Positions 23,601-34,420 of a DNA stretch of 64,000 nt are shown here, one piece after another (within the stretch, counting starts at the first letter, position 1; each line of letters opens with the position of its first letter). Below the pieces are notes generated by a model. The model saw only the letters and a list, made by a program, of their open reading frames with translations, searched no databases and was not told the origin of the DNA. Origin of the DNA: Ctena decussata (taxonomy: Eukaryota > Mollusca > Bivalvia > Lucinida > Lucinidae); contig OZ022506.1 of the NCBI GenBank assembly GCA_963989385.1, positions 2,831,415 through 2,895,414 on the forward strand. The letters run 5' to 3'. Made by a program: the position numbers and the translations under genes.

Positions 23601-26600
23601 CAGCGAAGACTGATCAGACTGGGCGGATGCCCAGGCTGATCTGATCTTAGCTGGACGCACATGACTCTTTCTTGGTTTTCTCGGGTCGCGGCTCATATTT
23701 GTTACAGAGGCAGAGACATTAGTACAGGCTCTTCTTATTTTGTCGTCATCAGTTGATTAATATACCACAGAGTTAAAGTAACACCAATGTACCACAGATG
23801 TGCCAAGGGCATTTTCGCTAACATGCTTTAAATTTTGGGAATAGTAAAATACATGTAACGTCAAGGATTTAAAGTCTCTATATGTAACTAATGGTTAAAA
23901 CGTTTTACATGTATCAAAAATCATTCGCCTTTATGTTCAGGGATAAAATATAGGCTAAGTGAATATACTGCGTCACATAACTGGCAAAAAATAAGGGGAA
24001 AATATTTTGAAAACCACAAAATATGATTTTTTCCTGGTTCATCATCATCATATTTCAATTCTCATATCGACGTTACCCCCGCACCTCAGCGGAACGTATC
24101 CATAGCCGCAGTAACGGGGCGCCGAGCGTCCGTCCATTTTTTCCTGGTTTCCTGTTGACCTATGCAATATACATATTAAAACAAAAACGTAAAGGGTGAA
24201 CGGGCCCCTACACCATTTATTCAAGTTTATGATATCAAAAGAAGGTCATTTGAGTTGTCAACAGGTATACATGTACCAAAATGGTATTTATAAGAACTTT
24301 TATTTTTCAAAGTTGGCTAATCAAGGTCATTTACAATGACGGAACTGTGATAAGAATATTCCAGCGATACTTTTATGAAGTTTTTACCATTGACAGAGGG
24401 CTGTGGCCCTTTAAAATTTCACAATTTCCGTGCACGTATCTTTTTGCCAGTCAATTGCCTGACAAATCATGAATTTGCGGATAAAATTACTTTTAATATT
24501 GTGTCAGCATGTGATCATTTCGAAGTCTGATGTTTATAAAAAAATTATGCGGGTATACATCTTAAAATATTGCTCCCTTTGTGCACTTAATATCACATGG
24601 CTTATTGTTCACATACTTAATACCAAAACATACTACAGTCTTTAATATTAGGTCGACATTGATGAATAGAAAAAAAAACTGTGTATTTCCAGATCGGACT
24701 ACTCATAAAAGCATTCTGGTCAAGAGCGACACTGTTTGACATTCTGTCGGCATTGCCGTGATAACGATTGTTCAATATTTAGGCATTCTGTCGGCATTGA
24801 CGTGATTACGATTGTTCAATATTTAGGCTTGTATAAAATGTCCCAAAAAGTAGCTTAATTAGGGTATACAATCTCAGTGATGCACATCTTTTAAAATTCA
24901 TTTTACTTAAATTGCCAATATCACATTTCGTCTGACATAGGGGCAAAATAAATAAAAAAAGTACTTTATATTTGAGCCGCGACTCGACAAAACAAACAAA
25001 ATGGCATGTGCGCCCAACGAAGACTCAGATCAAACTGGGTATCTGCCGGGTTAGATCAAAGTCTTCAATTTGCGCTTAAAGGATAACTAGGGATCTAAGG
25101 TAGCTCCATGCGGGAAGCGAAGACTCTGATCAGACTGGGCGGATGCCCAGGCTGATCTGAGTCTTCGCTGGTCGCATATGCCGCTCTGTTTTGCTGTGTC
25201 GTGGCCCGTACATGTATGTGTGAGCAGTAAAGTATCGGACCAGACTGGTCTGAATAATCTGAAGACCCTCAGAAATCAAGAAAGTGACAAAGTTTTAGTC
25301 AGTTAGTTGGTTTTAATTTACTGTCGCACATTGAAAATAAGCACTTTTTCCTTATGTAACGACTTAATAGCGTCGTTTTGATGGGAACAGACTGACAAAA
25401 AAACAAACAAACTTTGTATCACCTAGTTGTAGGTACAGAACGTCGTGTCTGAATAATAAAGACGCCTATTTGCTTTTAAAGTTTATCGTTAAAGTTTTTA
25501 AGATCTCATAGTTTCTAAAACGTTTGGTCAATTAGAATTATATTTCGTATGATGATAGATAATGGTCCAGAACTTTATTCAGCACCATCCCTACCCCTGG
25601 ACATGACATATAGGTCAAGGTCATAGACTTAGAATTTTATATTGAAATTTGAGATGTTCTTGGCTAAATAAAGAAATATTCCCTGTCAAAAAGGGGTCTA
25701 CTCTTAAAGGAAAGAAATATGCCCTGCCAAAATGGGGTCTACCTTTAAAGGAAAGAAATATGCCCTGCCAAAATGGGGTCTACCTTTAAAGGGAAGATAT
25801 AGGCCCTGCCAAAATGGGGTCTACCTTTAAAGGAAAGATATAGGCCCTGCCAAAATGGGGTCTACCTTTAAAGGAAAGATATAGGCCCTGCCAAAATGGG
25901 GTCTACCTTTAAAGGAAAGATATAGGCCCTGCCAAAATGGGGTCTACCTTTAAAGGAAAGATATAGGCCCTGCCAAAAAGGGGTCTACTGTTAAAGGAAA
26001 GAAATATTCCCGGCCGGATTGGGGTCTACTCTTAAAGGAAAGATATATGCCCTGTCAAAAAGGGGTCTACCTTTAAAGGAAAGATATATGCCCTGCCAAA
26101 ATGGGGTCTACCTTTAAAGGAAAGATATAGGCCCTGCCAAAATGGGGTCTACCTTTAAAGGAAAGAAATATTCCCGGCCGGATTGGGGTCTTCTCTTAAA
26201 GTAAATAAAATATGCCCTGCCAAAATGGGTCTTCTCTTAAAGTAAATAAAATATGCCCTGCCAAAATGGGTCTTCTCTTAAAGTAAATAAAATATGCCCT
26301 GCCAAAATGGGTCTTCTCTTAAAGTAAATAAAATATGCCCTGCCAAAATGGGGTCTACTGTTAAAGGAAAGAAATGGGAAGGGAGGCAAAAATATCATCC
26401 AGGACAGAACAGGGTTCGAGGCTATTAAACTTGAGAATAATCTTAAACCCAAAGTTAAGCACACCGATTGGCTGCTTCCGAGCATGTGCTCGGAAGCAGC
26501 CAATCAGTGTACTTTATTTTGAGTTTGAGAATGTACTAAATTTTTATAACCTCTGGGCCAGGAGAGCAAACAGGAAGACAAGAACGTTGTTCGTCTCAGT

Positions 26601-29600
26601 AAAAATGGGGGCGTACTCGTAGAATTTAATATTATGAAGCTTTATTACGTTGCACATATAAAGACATAAAGGTAGCTCTTATAATGCAGGGAAATGTAAA
26701 TAAAGCAATAATAATTCATTTTAAAGAGCAATTGATACGCAAGGAACATCGTAAATCGTGTTTTACTACATGCATTTCCGAAGCTTATGCCTTGGTTCAC
26801 ATCATCAATGATAAAGTAGGGGAGATTCGGGTAACTTCGGACAGCGGGTAATTTCGGACACTAGCATTGTTTTCCTTTATATGTCAGTTGTTTGGAACTA
26901 AAACAAAAATTAACAGGCCAAACAGAGAAAATCCTGATGAGACGGCTCATGATGAGCCGTCTCATCTGGATTTTCACTGTTTGCAACTGTATGTCCGAAT
27001 TTACCCGCCTGTACGAAGTTACCCGACTTTCCCCTAATGATCCACACCAGGCGCTGCTGATGTCTGAAATTTCTGAAAAAAAAAGGTACTCGTCCGTGCT
27101 AGACATGAACGGGCTAGATCTTATTAAACAGTGTGTCGTCAGACAGAAACTAACCAGTAAACACTAAACTACGCGCAGTCTGATGAGAGCCTTCCATATT
27201 TACATGAACCGTCAATAAACTCTAAGAAATTTATAACAGAAAGTGACTGGCGTTATTATGGCAGTGTTATGTTTACTTTTTTTAATGTAAACAGTACCTG
27301 TATTTATGCATGTAATACAGTTCATGTCGGTATTGAAAAAATCTAATGTAGAATACTTTAGAATAAGGTAATTTCAAGGCTTCGAACCAAGAATTTCCCA
27401 TAGTTCAACTGTATAACAACGATATCAAAAGCTATTCTAAAACAGCAAAATAAGTCCAACTAATGTACCTTGGACTTCATCATATACTAAGCACAACTTT
27501 TTACCGACCACTTGCTTTGTCTTGACCACTGTCGTTTGAAGATGGTATCCGGACATAGTTTTCTTATATTCAGTACTCCCAATGTGTCATGTAAACGTTG
27601 TAAAATGGTTGAGCTCAATACCTTTAGAATCGTTTTCCTGGCAGTAGAGGATGCACATGTACCCCCATTTTCGAACTTCGCAAGGATTATGACTGTGGTG
27701 GAGAAGGTTTTTCAATTGTGACTAAAATTTTGAATTCTGTATTAAAATAATGCCTTATTATGAATTCTCAAGTTCATTTAAACATTTTCCAAATATTCGC
27801 ACAAATCATAAGCATATGCTGATAAGATTCCGAAATGCGGTTCTGTCCGAATCGTGAAAATCTGCTGAAATGTTGCGATTTTCGGAAACAGGGGTACCAT
27901 TATCTTTCACTTATTCAATGGTATACGGATAAGATTTTTATTTCAGAGTTACCTGATTTACTTTGCCAATATCACAAGTTAATTAAAGATGGAAACATGT
28001 GTTCGCTTGTCCTTTTTATTTAGCGGAAAACATTCTATAAATAAGTGGTCGGTTAGAAGTTGGTTCTAGTATATTTATTGCAGCCAACTGAACTAGGTAT
28101 CTAAACACAAACTCATAAAACAATCACACGTTTCCCTTACATGTATGCAAGTTAAACAGTCAAGAAGGCTTTAAACAAACAGTTGGATTAGCTGACTCAC
28201 CAGTCAAACAATTTAAATGGTTGCTATGCTGTTGCATAGGTTGAATTTCTATGAAGGAGATTCCCCACAACTATGAAATTTTCTCTGGGGGACAGTCGTT
28301 TTCAGACTGTCCTCCAGAGAAAAATTCATAGTTGTAGGGAATCTCCTTCATAGAAATTCAGCCCTAGCAACAGCATAGCAACGACTTAAGTGGTTTATAA
28401 ATACATCCCCAGAGCCTTTACTAGTCCCAGCGGGCCTTTGACATCTAAATTACATCACATAGAAGTCATTATGACGTCATTTCCTTGTTGGGTAAGCTTT
28501 TATTTAACTTTCGATTGAGATAAGGAAAATCACTTTCTGGTCGTACAATGTAATCCATCATTTAGAGGTGCCTGTTTCGGCCGTTGTTCTTCTGCGGTCT
28601 CTTCTGTAAACAACCCATTTAAGCCTGTTGGACTCTTCTTTCCTTTTGAATTGGATTGATTCATTTGTAAATAAAGGTGTGCCCGGTGCAGTTTGTTTTT
28701 CATTTTAAAGAGAAACCAATTAGACTTGTGCAAATAGTGTAGATCCTGATCAGAAGCTGCGTTAATCTGCTCTATTGATGATGTCCCTGGTCCCGAGGTT
28801 GTAAAGCTTGAGTACATTCTCAAACTCAAAATAAAGCACACTGATTGGCTGCTTCCGAGCACAGGCTCGGAAGCAGCCAATCAGTGTGCTTTATCTTGAT
28901 TTTGAGATTATTCTCCAGTTTTATAACCTCGAACCCTGGCATACCAGACATAAGTGATCATGGGAACCATCCCCCCACCAGCCCGTTATTTATAGCCGAA
29001 GGGTTACAACTTGTATGATATAAGTTATGAGTGGCTACTTACCGACTTACCGAAATGACTGACACTCGTGATATCAAATAGTGGAACAGGCCTTAAAAGC
29101 CGAAATTTATTCATCATTTTTTTTTTTTTTTTTTTTTGCAGAAGCACCTCCACCGTACACGCCCCCTCCGCCACAGACAAACCCATACCACGCTGGATAC
29201 GACCAGCCAGGTGATCCAAACAAATATGGACAACAGGCATACCCACCACCTCCCCATGCTCCGGGACCATACCCAGCCCCGGGCGGATATCCAATGACAC
29301 AGCAGGTTAGTATTATTTTCTTTTCTGAGTGAAAAAGGTATATTGCTAAGCCGATAGTGACTCGGAAGCAAAAAATTTAAAGGGCTGCAGTTTGTAAGAC
29401 AATTCTAAACATACATTGCGCTTTATTGTCTGTGCGATTTCATTTTTTTTTTTTAAAAAAAGGTCATATTTTCCCTACGAAATCAGAATTCACAGGTACA
29501 TGTATACTCGTAGGAAATATCTCCGTGGCTGAATCAGTGAATGACAAAATGTCTATGGTCGTCCACTCTTCATATTATCTCAGCTAATGGCATGGGGACA

Positions 29601-32370
29601 CGTCCATTATTGTACGCCATTTTTACAAAGGGAAATAACTGTAACAGTCATGATTAACTATTTTGCTTCCCTAAACAAGGGAGCCCCTTCCAAAACGGTG
29701 CTCGTAAGAGAAAGAATTTGCACTTAGAAATTCATTTCCCCATGTGGAAATGGGGGGCAAAAATGAAAATGACAAAGTTGCTTCAGCACTAAAATCTAAT
29801 GCGATCCTTATCTGAAGACTAGTATGTTGACGGTCAATTTGCCTATGTATAATGTACCGCAAAAGAAATCACATTCTTTCTTATATTTTAGCCTGCTGTG
29901 TCAACAACACAAGTAAATGTAACGCAAGTGTCCGCTTCTCCAGTGATAGTTGGAGTCGCCCGCCGGGATTACACGTGTTCCGCTATCTGGGTGTGCCTTT
30001 GCTGTTTCTGGCCCACTGGTATTGCGGCCATCTACTATGCTAACAGGGTAAGTCTACTGTCCGGCTTACAGGGATGTAACTCTACTAGTGTCTCTACTGA
30101 ATCTGGCTCACTGGCCACTTGATATGAGCCGCGACACGACAAAATCAACAAAGTGGCATGTGCGCCCGGCCAAGACTCAGATCAGCCTGGGCAGCCGCCC
30201 AGTCTGATCAGAGTATTGGTTGTCTGCATGGAGGTAGCTTACACCATAAGCCACAAAGTAAGCGCATAGTGAAGACTCTGATAAGACTGGGCGGATGCCC
30301 AGGCTGATCTGAGTCTGCGCTGGGCACATCTGCCACTTTGTTGGTTTTCTCGTGTCGCAGCTCCTATAGTTGCTTTTCCACCCTCTTTGGCCGTCATATA
30401 CTGCAGATAGCTTCATACTGTTACTGTGGCGACTATCAGTGGCGACTATATATACTCGAGGACTTTAAAAGCATTTGTTTTATTACCAGCTAAAAAAAAC
30501 TAGTGATAGATCTAAATGCCTGCCTTAAGCAAATGCATGAGATAATCATCAGTTCAATCTAGAATTTAAAAGGTTTAAATACACGAGGCAAAGCTAAAAG
30601 CGTGTTTTAAAACGTGGGATTTCAGCATTTTTGAAACGGTTTTAATGCACCCCGCGAATGCTAAGCGGGGTTTAGTTCCCGCCTTCCGCTGGATTTCAAC
30701 AATAACTGAACTGAAGCGAGATAAACAAGCGCCCATGGAATGCAAATAATGGCATTTTAAACATGACACCAAACTTCGAAACCAACAATACTAAATTCAC
30801 TCGAACAGTATTTTACGGCTAATAGTGGTCTACTCTAAAACCTTGTGTAGTTAAAATTTGCATTTTAGAGTTCGTTCAGAATGGACTCATTGGCGTTGAC
30901 GTCATTTACTGCGCTGAAAAACAGACTGTTGGTGCTGATATCAAAGTATCCGCTGATATTGACGGATGCTTAGACTGTAAATCTGCAAGATGTTTGTATC
31001 GGATGCTGTTCATGTGAAGTGTTAAACGTCAAATTACGTTATTTTCCAGAAAACTTTTTAGCTCGCCTGGGCGAAGTTTAGGAAGAGCTATTGTACTACC
31101 CCCGGCGTCGGCATTGGCGGCGGTGTTGGCGCTAGCAAAATGTTAAAGTCTTACGTTAAAGTTTTTAATGTGATGGGCAAGGCGCTGTCAGGCGAGCTAC
31201 ATGTATCCTTTCCCAGTGACAGGTCTTGTTTGAGATTCCAGTTTGTGTGTTCAAGTTTTCGATTTAAGCTTTCTGTCAGCACATAAAGCCATGTCGACTT
31301 TAATTTGGTGTTTCTTTCACGGCAAAATTGAGATCGACTTCAAGCGTGTATCATAAAGAAGGTTAAAATGAAATTAAGGGGAAGTGACGTTGACCTGTAA
31401 GTGAAAATGTCACACATGACATAAATTCGTACATTTTCTTTGATTAGTTTTACACTTTCTATAAAGTCCTAGTCATCTTTAAAAGTTGAAATGTGGAATT
31501 ACTAAAATACATCACAATTTTGTGTGAGGCGTTTTTAAAGACCTCGAGTATGTTATACTACACAATATTTTATATGAGCCGTGACATGACAAAACCAACA
31601 AAGTGGCATGTGAACTACGCGAGGACTCAGATTAGACTGGACATCTACTGATTCTGATCAGAGTCTTCGCTGTCGGCATGGAGGTAGCTTAGACCCTAAG
31701 CTACCCTTTAAGCGCACAGTGAAGACTCTGATCGCACTATGTGGATTCCCAGGATGATCTGAGTCTTCCCTGGGCTCATATGCCACTTTGTTGGCTTTGT
31801 CGTGTCGCGGCTCAATTATATGTAACGCACATGCTTGAACATGCAGCCAGTCTATCATATAAAACAAAATATTTGTTTAAAACAAAATGAATAATAGCAA
31901 ATTGCGTTCTTCGCATTTCTGGGAAAGTGAAATGTAAACAAACTTAAAGCAAAATCTGCACTGAACTCATTTAATGGTTCCAGATTGCTTGAATGTACAT
32001 ACTTGAGCCGTGTTATATGAACAATACCTTCTGAAGGTTTTCTAATGGCTTTCTTTTGTGCTTTTGAAAAGGCAAGTTATCAAAGTAGAAAAATCAGTTA
32101 TTACGTGCATTATATCAGTATCATATGTAACCATTATTGTTTTTTGGTTTGTTTTTGTTTTGTTTTTAATTATGTCTTATACCTTTCTCCCACCAGGCCC
32201 AAGATGAATATGGAGCAGGCAACTTCGCCGAGGCCGAGGTCTATCAACGTCGGGCAAGGATGTTTATTATTCTGAGCATCGTGTTGGGCATTGTCGCCTG
32301 TGTGATAGCCGGGGTGGTTGCTGGCGTAACTGCCAACCAGAATCGTACCTACTACGATCTATATGATTGA
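17670..32370 (+). CDS. Gene A: CD225/dispanin-family proline-rich membrane protein (spliced)
   Basis: This is a spliced gene model joining 17670-17676 (candidate), 29142-29305, 29892-30047 and 32197-32370, giving about 166 residues. The N-terminal half is Pro/Tyr/Gly/Gln-rich and cytosolic in type. The C-terminal half is a CD225 domain: a RRD motif, a hydrophobic segment with the Cys cluster CLCCFW, a short loop with GNFAEAEVY, then a strongly hydrophobic second segment and a short polar tail ending DLYD. The CD225 family includes IFITMs and PRRT/SynDIG proteins, which are small membrane-inserted proteins, several of them palmitoylated on such cysteines and acting in vesicle or endosome membranes. 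Antiviral function is known only for some IFITMs and is not implied here. Exon-intron phases are 1, 0, 0. Introns 2 and 3 (586 and 2149 bp) have clean GT-AG ends. Only the first exon is uncertain, because it requires an 11.5-kb repeat-filled intron. Confidence 0.8.
18262..18400 (-). mobile_element. SINE family 3, 3' fragment
   Basis: GATGACTTGTGGTTTTACGT, then AACAGTATTAAATCATATC and CGATGTGAAGGTGAAAATG are the reverse complement of the family 3 body. It lies in the putative gene A intron 1. Confidence 0.5.
18553..22803. mobile_element. 4.25-kb AT-rich region bounded by ~110-bp inverted repeats
   Basis: The left arm 18553-18660 (CTCCCCCCCAGGGGGAGTTT; CATGTTAGCCCTCTG; GGGGCGTTAA) is the reverse complement of the right arm 22690-22803 (AACGCCCC; AGAGGGCTAACATG; CAAAACTCCCCC with a long G run). 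The interior is AT-rich, has no recognised protein and lacks other repeats of the window, so it looks like one foreign block. No clear target duplication was found. It could be a degenerate or non-autonomous DNA transposon. Confidence 0.55.
19746..20000 (+). other. Unrecognised 84-codon ORF inside the 4.25-kb block
   Basis: It starts MMGIKPVSLPVRFAEPFNYP and has balanced composition (Tyr, Pro, His, Cys), in a segment visibly richer in G+C than its surroundings. A possible acceptor (ATATTTAG) lies just before. I recognise no family. It may be a captured exon or chance. Confidence 0.2.
22928..23173 (+). mobile_element. MITE family P3 (CAGGGGCGTAACT ends), copy 1
   Basis: Ends CAGGGGCGTAACTAGGGG and GGCAGTTACGCCCTTG. 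Near the right end is the hairpin TTGAAATTTTGTCAGTTTGA. Such ends resemble hAT-type TIRs (inference). Four copies in the window, all non-coding. Confidence 0.72.
23461..23694. mobile_element. Palindromic MITE P1, copy 2
   Basis: Ends GGGCCACGACACGACAG and TCTCGGGTCGCGGCTC; core GATGCCCAGGCTGATCTGA. It lies in the putative gene A intron 1. Confidence 0.75.
24740..24827 (+). repeat. 44-bp tandem duplication
   Basis: Two copies starting CATTCTGTCGGCATTG and ending CAATATTTAGG, head to tail, differ at two bases. Confidence 0.85.
24974..25207. mobile_element. Palindromic MITE P1, copy 3
   Basis: Ends GAGCCGCGACTCGACAAAAC and TTTTGCTGTGTCGTGGC; core CTGGGCGGATGCCCAGGCTG. Intact. Confidence 0.8.
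25675..26372 (+). repeat. 41-bp minisatellite, about 17 units
   Basis: The unit is built from GGAAAGATATAGGCCCTGCC and AAAATGGGGTCTACCTTTAA. Two sub-blocks exist: central units with GATATAGGC, and four later units with GTAAATAAAATATGCCC and TCTTCTCTTAAA. A variant with CCCGGCCGGATTGGGG appears twice. The unit resembles a piece of the dispersed repeat at 34.2 and 48.4 kb. Confidence 0.9.
26412..26559. mobile_element. Palindromic element P6, copy 1
   Basis: The perfect centre is GATTGGCTGCTTCCGAGC against GCTCGGAAGCAGCCAATC, and the outer arms (GAGAATAATCTTAAACC / GAGTTTGAGAATGTAC; GGGTTCGAGGC / ATAACCTCTGG) also pair loosely. Confidence 0.7.
26819..27034. mobile_element. MITE with TA target duplication (Tc1/mariner-like ends)
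   Basis: The left end GGGGAGATTCGGGTAACTTC and the right end GAAGTTACCCGACTTTCCCC are inverted, followed inward by AGCGGGTAATTTCGGACA and TGTCCGAATTTACCCGCC. TA flanks both sides (26817-26818, 27035-27036). An internal hairpin GAGACGGCTCATGATGAGCC lies in the middle. Assignment to Tc1/mariner rests on the TA only. Confidence 0.72.
27040..28215. other. No recognised feature (within putative gene A intron 1)
   Basis: AT-rich, short ORFs only, no repeat shared with the rest of the window. Confidence 0.55.
28220..28383. mobile_element. Long hairpin element, single copy
   Basis: Arms of about 70 bases pair: GTTGCTATGCTGTTGC with GCAACAGCATAGCAAC, AATTTCTATGAAGGAGATTC with its mirror, and TCTCTGGGGGACAGTC with GACTGTCCTCCAGAGA, around a short tip (GTTTTCA). 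It could be a MITE; no second copy was seen. Confidence 0.65.
28788..28939. mobile_element. Palindromic element P6, copy 2
   Basis: It has the same core as 26412-26559 and outer arms CCCGAGGTTGTAAAGCTTG and ATAACCTCGAACCC. The stem is stronger here: ACACTGATTGGCTGCTTCCG pairs perfectly with its partner. The ORF at 28530-28880 partly lies over it and is not a gene. Confidence 0.72.
29142..29305 (+). CDS. Gene A exon 2: proline-rich N-terminal region
   Basis: A T-rich polypyrimidine tract ending GCAG precedes the exon and a GTTAGT donor follows CAG CAG. The exon starts with two bases completing a split codon (phase 1) and then encodes 54 residues dominated by Pro, Tyr, Gly and Gln, starting APPPYTPPPPQ and ending GGYPMTQQ. 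A GYDQPGDPN segment is matched by GYDPTGD in gene B. The low-complexity composition is typical of the cytosolic head of dispanins. No ATG in this frame starts convincingly inside the exon. Confidence 0.85.
29892..30047 (+). CDS. Gene A exon 3: first half of CD225 domain
   Basis: The exon has an acceptor TTTTAG and a donor GTAAGT, and encodes exactly 52 codons (phase 0 at both ends). It has a Thr/Val/Ser-rich linker, then ARRD, then the first hydrophobic segment with IWVCLCCFWP and a terminal IYYANR. The Cys pair next to Phe-Trp sits where IFITM-type proteins carry palmitoylated cysteines (family knowledge, not shown here). It aligns residue by residue with gene B exon 45483-45635. Confidence 0.9.
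30125..30363. mobile_element. Palindromic MITE P1, copy 4 (gene A intron 3)
   Basis: Ends GAGCCGCGACACGACAAAAT and TTTCTCGTGTCGCAGCTC. It starts 78 bases after the donor of gene A exon 3, so it is carried in the primary transcript, where it could form a long hairpin. Confidence 0.8.
31068..31215 (+). repeat. AGCTCGCC...GGCGTCGG interspersed repeat, copy 1
   Basis: TTAGCTCGCCTGGGCGAAG, ACTACCCCCGGCGTCGGC, GTGATGGGCAAGGCGCTG and TCCCAGTGACAGGTCTTG occur in this order. Other copies: 39665-39850, 45803-45962, 60620-60782 (reverse) and fragments at 3648-3770 and 35785-35835. Variable GGCGTCGGCGTT triplets fill the middle. No coding. Confidence 0.7.
31576..31813. mobile_element. Palindromic MITE P1, copy 5 (gene A intron 3)
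   Basis: Ends GAGCCGTGACATGACAAAAC and TTTGTCGTGTCGCGGCTC. It is a second copy in the same intron as 30125-30363. Confidence 0.78.
32197..32370 (+). CDS. Gene A exon 4: second half of CD225 domain and stop
   Basis: After the acceptor CTCCCACCAG the frame opens with AQDEYGAGNF, the intracellular loop typical of CD225 proteins, then a Tyr-Gln-Arg-Arg basic patch and a long hydrophobic helix (IILSIVLGIVACVIAGVVAG). The polar tail ends YYDLYD and a TGA at 32368-32370. Length is 58 codons including the stop. I saw no clear AATAAA just downstream. A degenerate palindromic element follows at about 32416-32515, so the 3' UTR probably contains or runs into repeat sequence. Confidence 0.9.
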   Translation, partial: AQDEYGAGNFAEAEVYQRRARMFIILSIVLGIVACVIAGVVAGVTANQNRTYYDLYD

Positions 32371-33285
32371 GTGACATTCTTCCTTACTTTATGAATGACC
32401 CTCTCTCCTGCATTTTGAGTCGGGTCGTGAGAAAACTTGTTTAAATGCACATGGTAACTGTGCAAGCTATGACCGGACTGCGCAAATGCGCAGTCCAATC
32501 AGGGCATACACAGTTCGCTTTTTAAGGTGAATGGGTATACCTCTTTTTTGGCAAATGTTTATTACAAAGGGCAACAACTATAGTATGATAAGTATAAGTA
32601 TAGCTTTATTAGCAAATCGGCATGCAGACACATTGCATTTTGGCCTTCATGTCTGCTTCCTTTGACAGCAAAAATCTCCCTAAGTGGAGTCTTCTCTTGA
32701 AGATAAGATTTGCTCTTGTAGTCGAAAATTCTTTCCTTAAAGAGTTGACCCCCAAAGCGAATGGGGACAAAAATGAAACCGACAGTGTTGCTTCCCTTGA
32801 AAGTATAGCCATTCTCATTAGAATTTCACTGTCGCACTTGTGATCAGATGGGGCATGCGGTTTGAACAAGCTGGTTGAAAGGGGCTTACACAGGTTTTGT
32901 TGCGACACGACTAAAATGTGAGGAGAAAAGCATGTACAACGTTCCAGACATGTATATATAGACAGAACTTTACTGTTTCTTGATTTGACTTTTATGTTCA
33001 GTTTTACTTATGACTTTAATGTACAGTGAGAAAAATTAGATCGTGGTATAAAATGAAACGTTAGCTGCGATGTACCAGGCAAGTTTGCAACCGCTAATGC
33101 ACAAAAGTTTATCACAAAATAGAGTTTTAGTTTTTCGTGAGTCGGATTGAGACGACAGAAAATTTTATATGAATTTGAGAAGTTCTGATAGAAATAATGT
33201 GAAAAATGTTACTCAAAAGTTAAACTTGGTTTGGGTTTCGTATAAAATTTGATTACACCACACAGACAGAGATGGAGCCTATATC

Positions 33286-33472
33286 CAAGTGGGAACACAA
33301 GATTGAATCAACCTTGAATCAACCGTGATTCAACGTCGTCACACAAGGTTGAATCAGCCTTGATTCAGCCATGATACAACATCATGACGTTTAATCTAGT
33401 TTGATTTACCTTGAAATCAACATTGATTCAACGTCACGAACCAAGGTTGATTCAACCTTGTGTGTCTGCTGG
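33286..33472. mobile_element. CCCAGCAGGCACA palindromic element, TTGATTCAAC flavour
   Basis: The left end CCAAGTGGGAACACAAG and the right end CTTGTGTGTCTGCTGGG frame repeats of TTGAATCAACC and GTTGATTCAACG. TA lies next to both ends, and the copy is longer than the 108-bp form. Confidence 0.65.
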
Positions 33473-33542
33473 GTATGTGCCATTTTGAAGAAGTTTATCA
33501 CTATGTTAAACATCAATGATCAGAGGAATCCATATGCCACTG

Positions 33543-33772
33543 CAAGGGCGTAACTCCTTATACGCAAATACGCAGGTGCGTATTGAAATTTTGTCAAACT
33601 GACAAAATTTCAATACACACCTGCATATTTGATGATGCTGAAATTTTGTAAACTGAAGATTTCGACAGTAACTGCAAACAGACACGACTACATAAGATAT
33701 CTTAACTCTAGCCCACAAGTGGTATAAAACATAATTGTGCGTAACATGTAATTACCCCTAGTTACGCTCCTG
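33543..33772 (-). mobile_element. MITE family P3, copy 2 (inverted)
   Basis: Ends CAAGGGCGTAACTCC and CCCCTAGTTACGCTCCTG, internal CAAACTGACAAAATTTCAAT hairpin. It is the reverse complement of copy 1 over its length. Confidence 0.72.
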
Positions 33773-34149
33773 CACCTTCACATTTGTATACAGTTTTTAC
33801 ATGGTAAAGAAATGAAAAGAGATGGATTTGCCAACAACGTAGATCCTGAAGAGATGACTCTTAATGAGCTGACTCATCTGTATCTACACTTTTTGCTCTT
33901 TAGACTTTGAATTCCGAATATGATAGAGCTTGAATGATTGTTTTTTTTTAATTTTGCAGACCTAAATATTGTCGTCTGCTTTTTGGCGCTTTAAACGTTA
34001 CGAATTTCTAAGGTATGAAATGAACAAAAAATGAGAGGCGTTTCTGCAGTACCTCGCCTAACCAACTCATATATTTCATAAGGGAGGAAACTGATAAAAG
34101 AACTGGAAGTAAATATCTTGATCCTAAAGCAATTAAATTTTCTCCCTTT

Positions 34150-34420
34150 GAAAGGAAGTACAAATCTTTTTTTCTAAGTATGGGTACACCGTCAGGAAGA
34201 GCAACCATGACATTTTCATTTTTGTCTCCCTTCTCAATAGGGGCCAACTCTTGAAGTAAAAGCATTAGGTCTTTAAAGAGCACTTTTTTTTTCTTTAAAG
34301 GTAGATCCCATTTTGAAGAGTTACTAGTCCAGAGAAGCAAACAGGAAGTCACAAAAGTTGTCGCGTTTTGTAGAAACGGCAAAAATATAGCAGTGTACCC
34401 AAATTTCTTCAATTGCACCC
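34150..34420 (-). repeat. Dispersed GGGACAAAAATGAAAA-type repeat
   Basis: The minus strand has blocks GTCACAAAAGTTG, CTTCCTGTTTGCTTCTCTGG, CAAGAGTTGGCCCCTATTG and GAGACAAAAATGAAAATG. Related pieces occur at 29640-29790, 32640-32830, 48300-48480 and 60905-61080. It is full of short ORFs that are not conserved in frame, and it is likely the parent of the 41-bp minisatellite unit. Confidence 0.5.

Noticed and set aside
28530..28880. 116-codon minus-strand ORF
   Set aside because: Its N-terminal part is the palindromic element P6 (28788-28939), the same text as in the 26237-26503 ORF; no family is recognisable in the rest.
29081..29332. Gene A starting at the ATG 29081 within the same frame
   Set aside because: The reading would run through a poly-T tract (Phe repeat) that is the polypyrimidine tract of the acceptor at 29141.
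30575..30772. 65-codon minus ORF (MVSCLKCHYLHSMGACLSRF...)
   Set aside because: Composition is plausible but there is no known motif, no splice signals I trust, and it lies in gene A intron 3; left out as unsupported.
34008..34418. 136-codon minus-strand ORF
   Set aside because: It coincides with a dispersed non-coding repeat whose other copies do not keep the frame.
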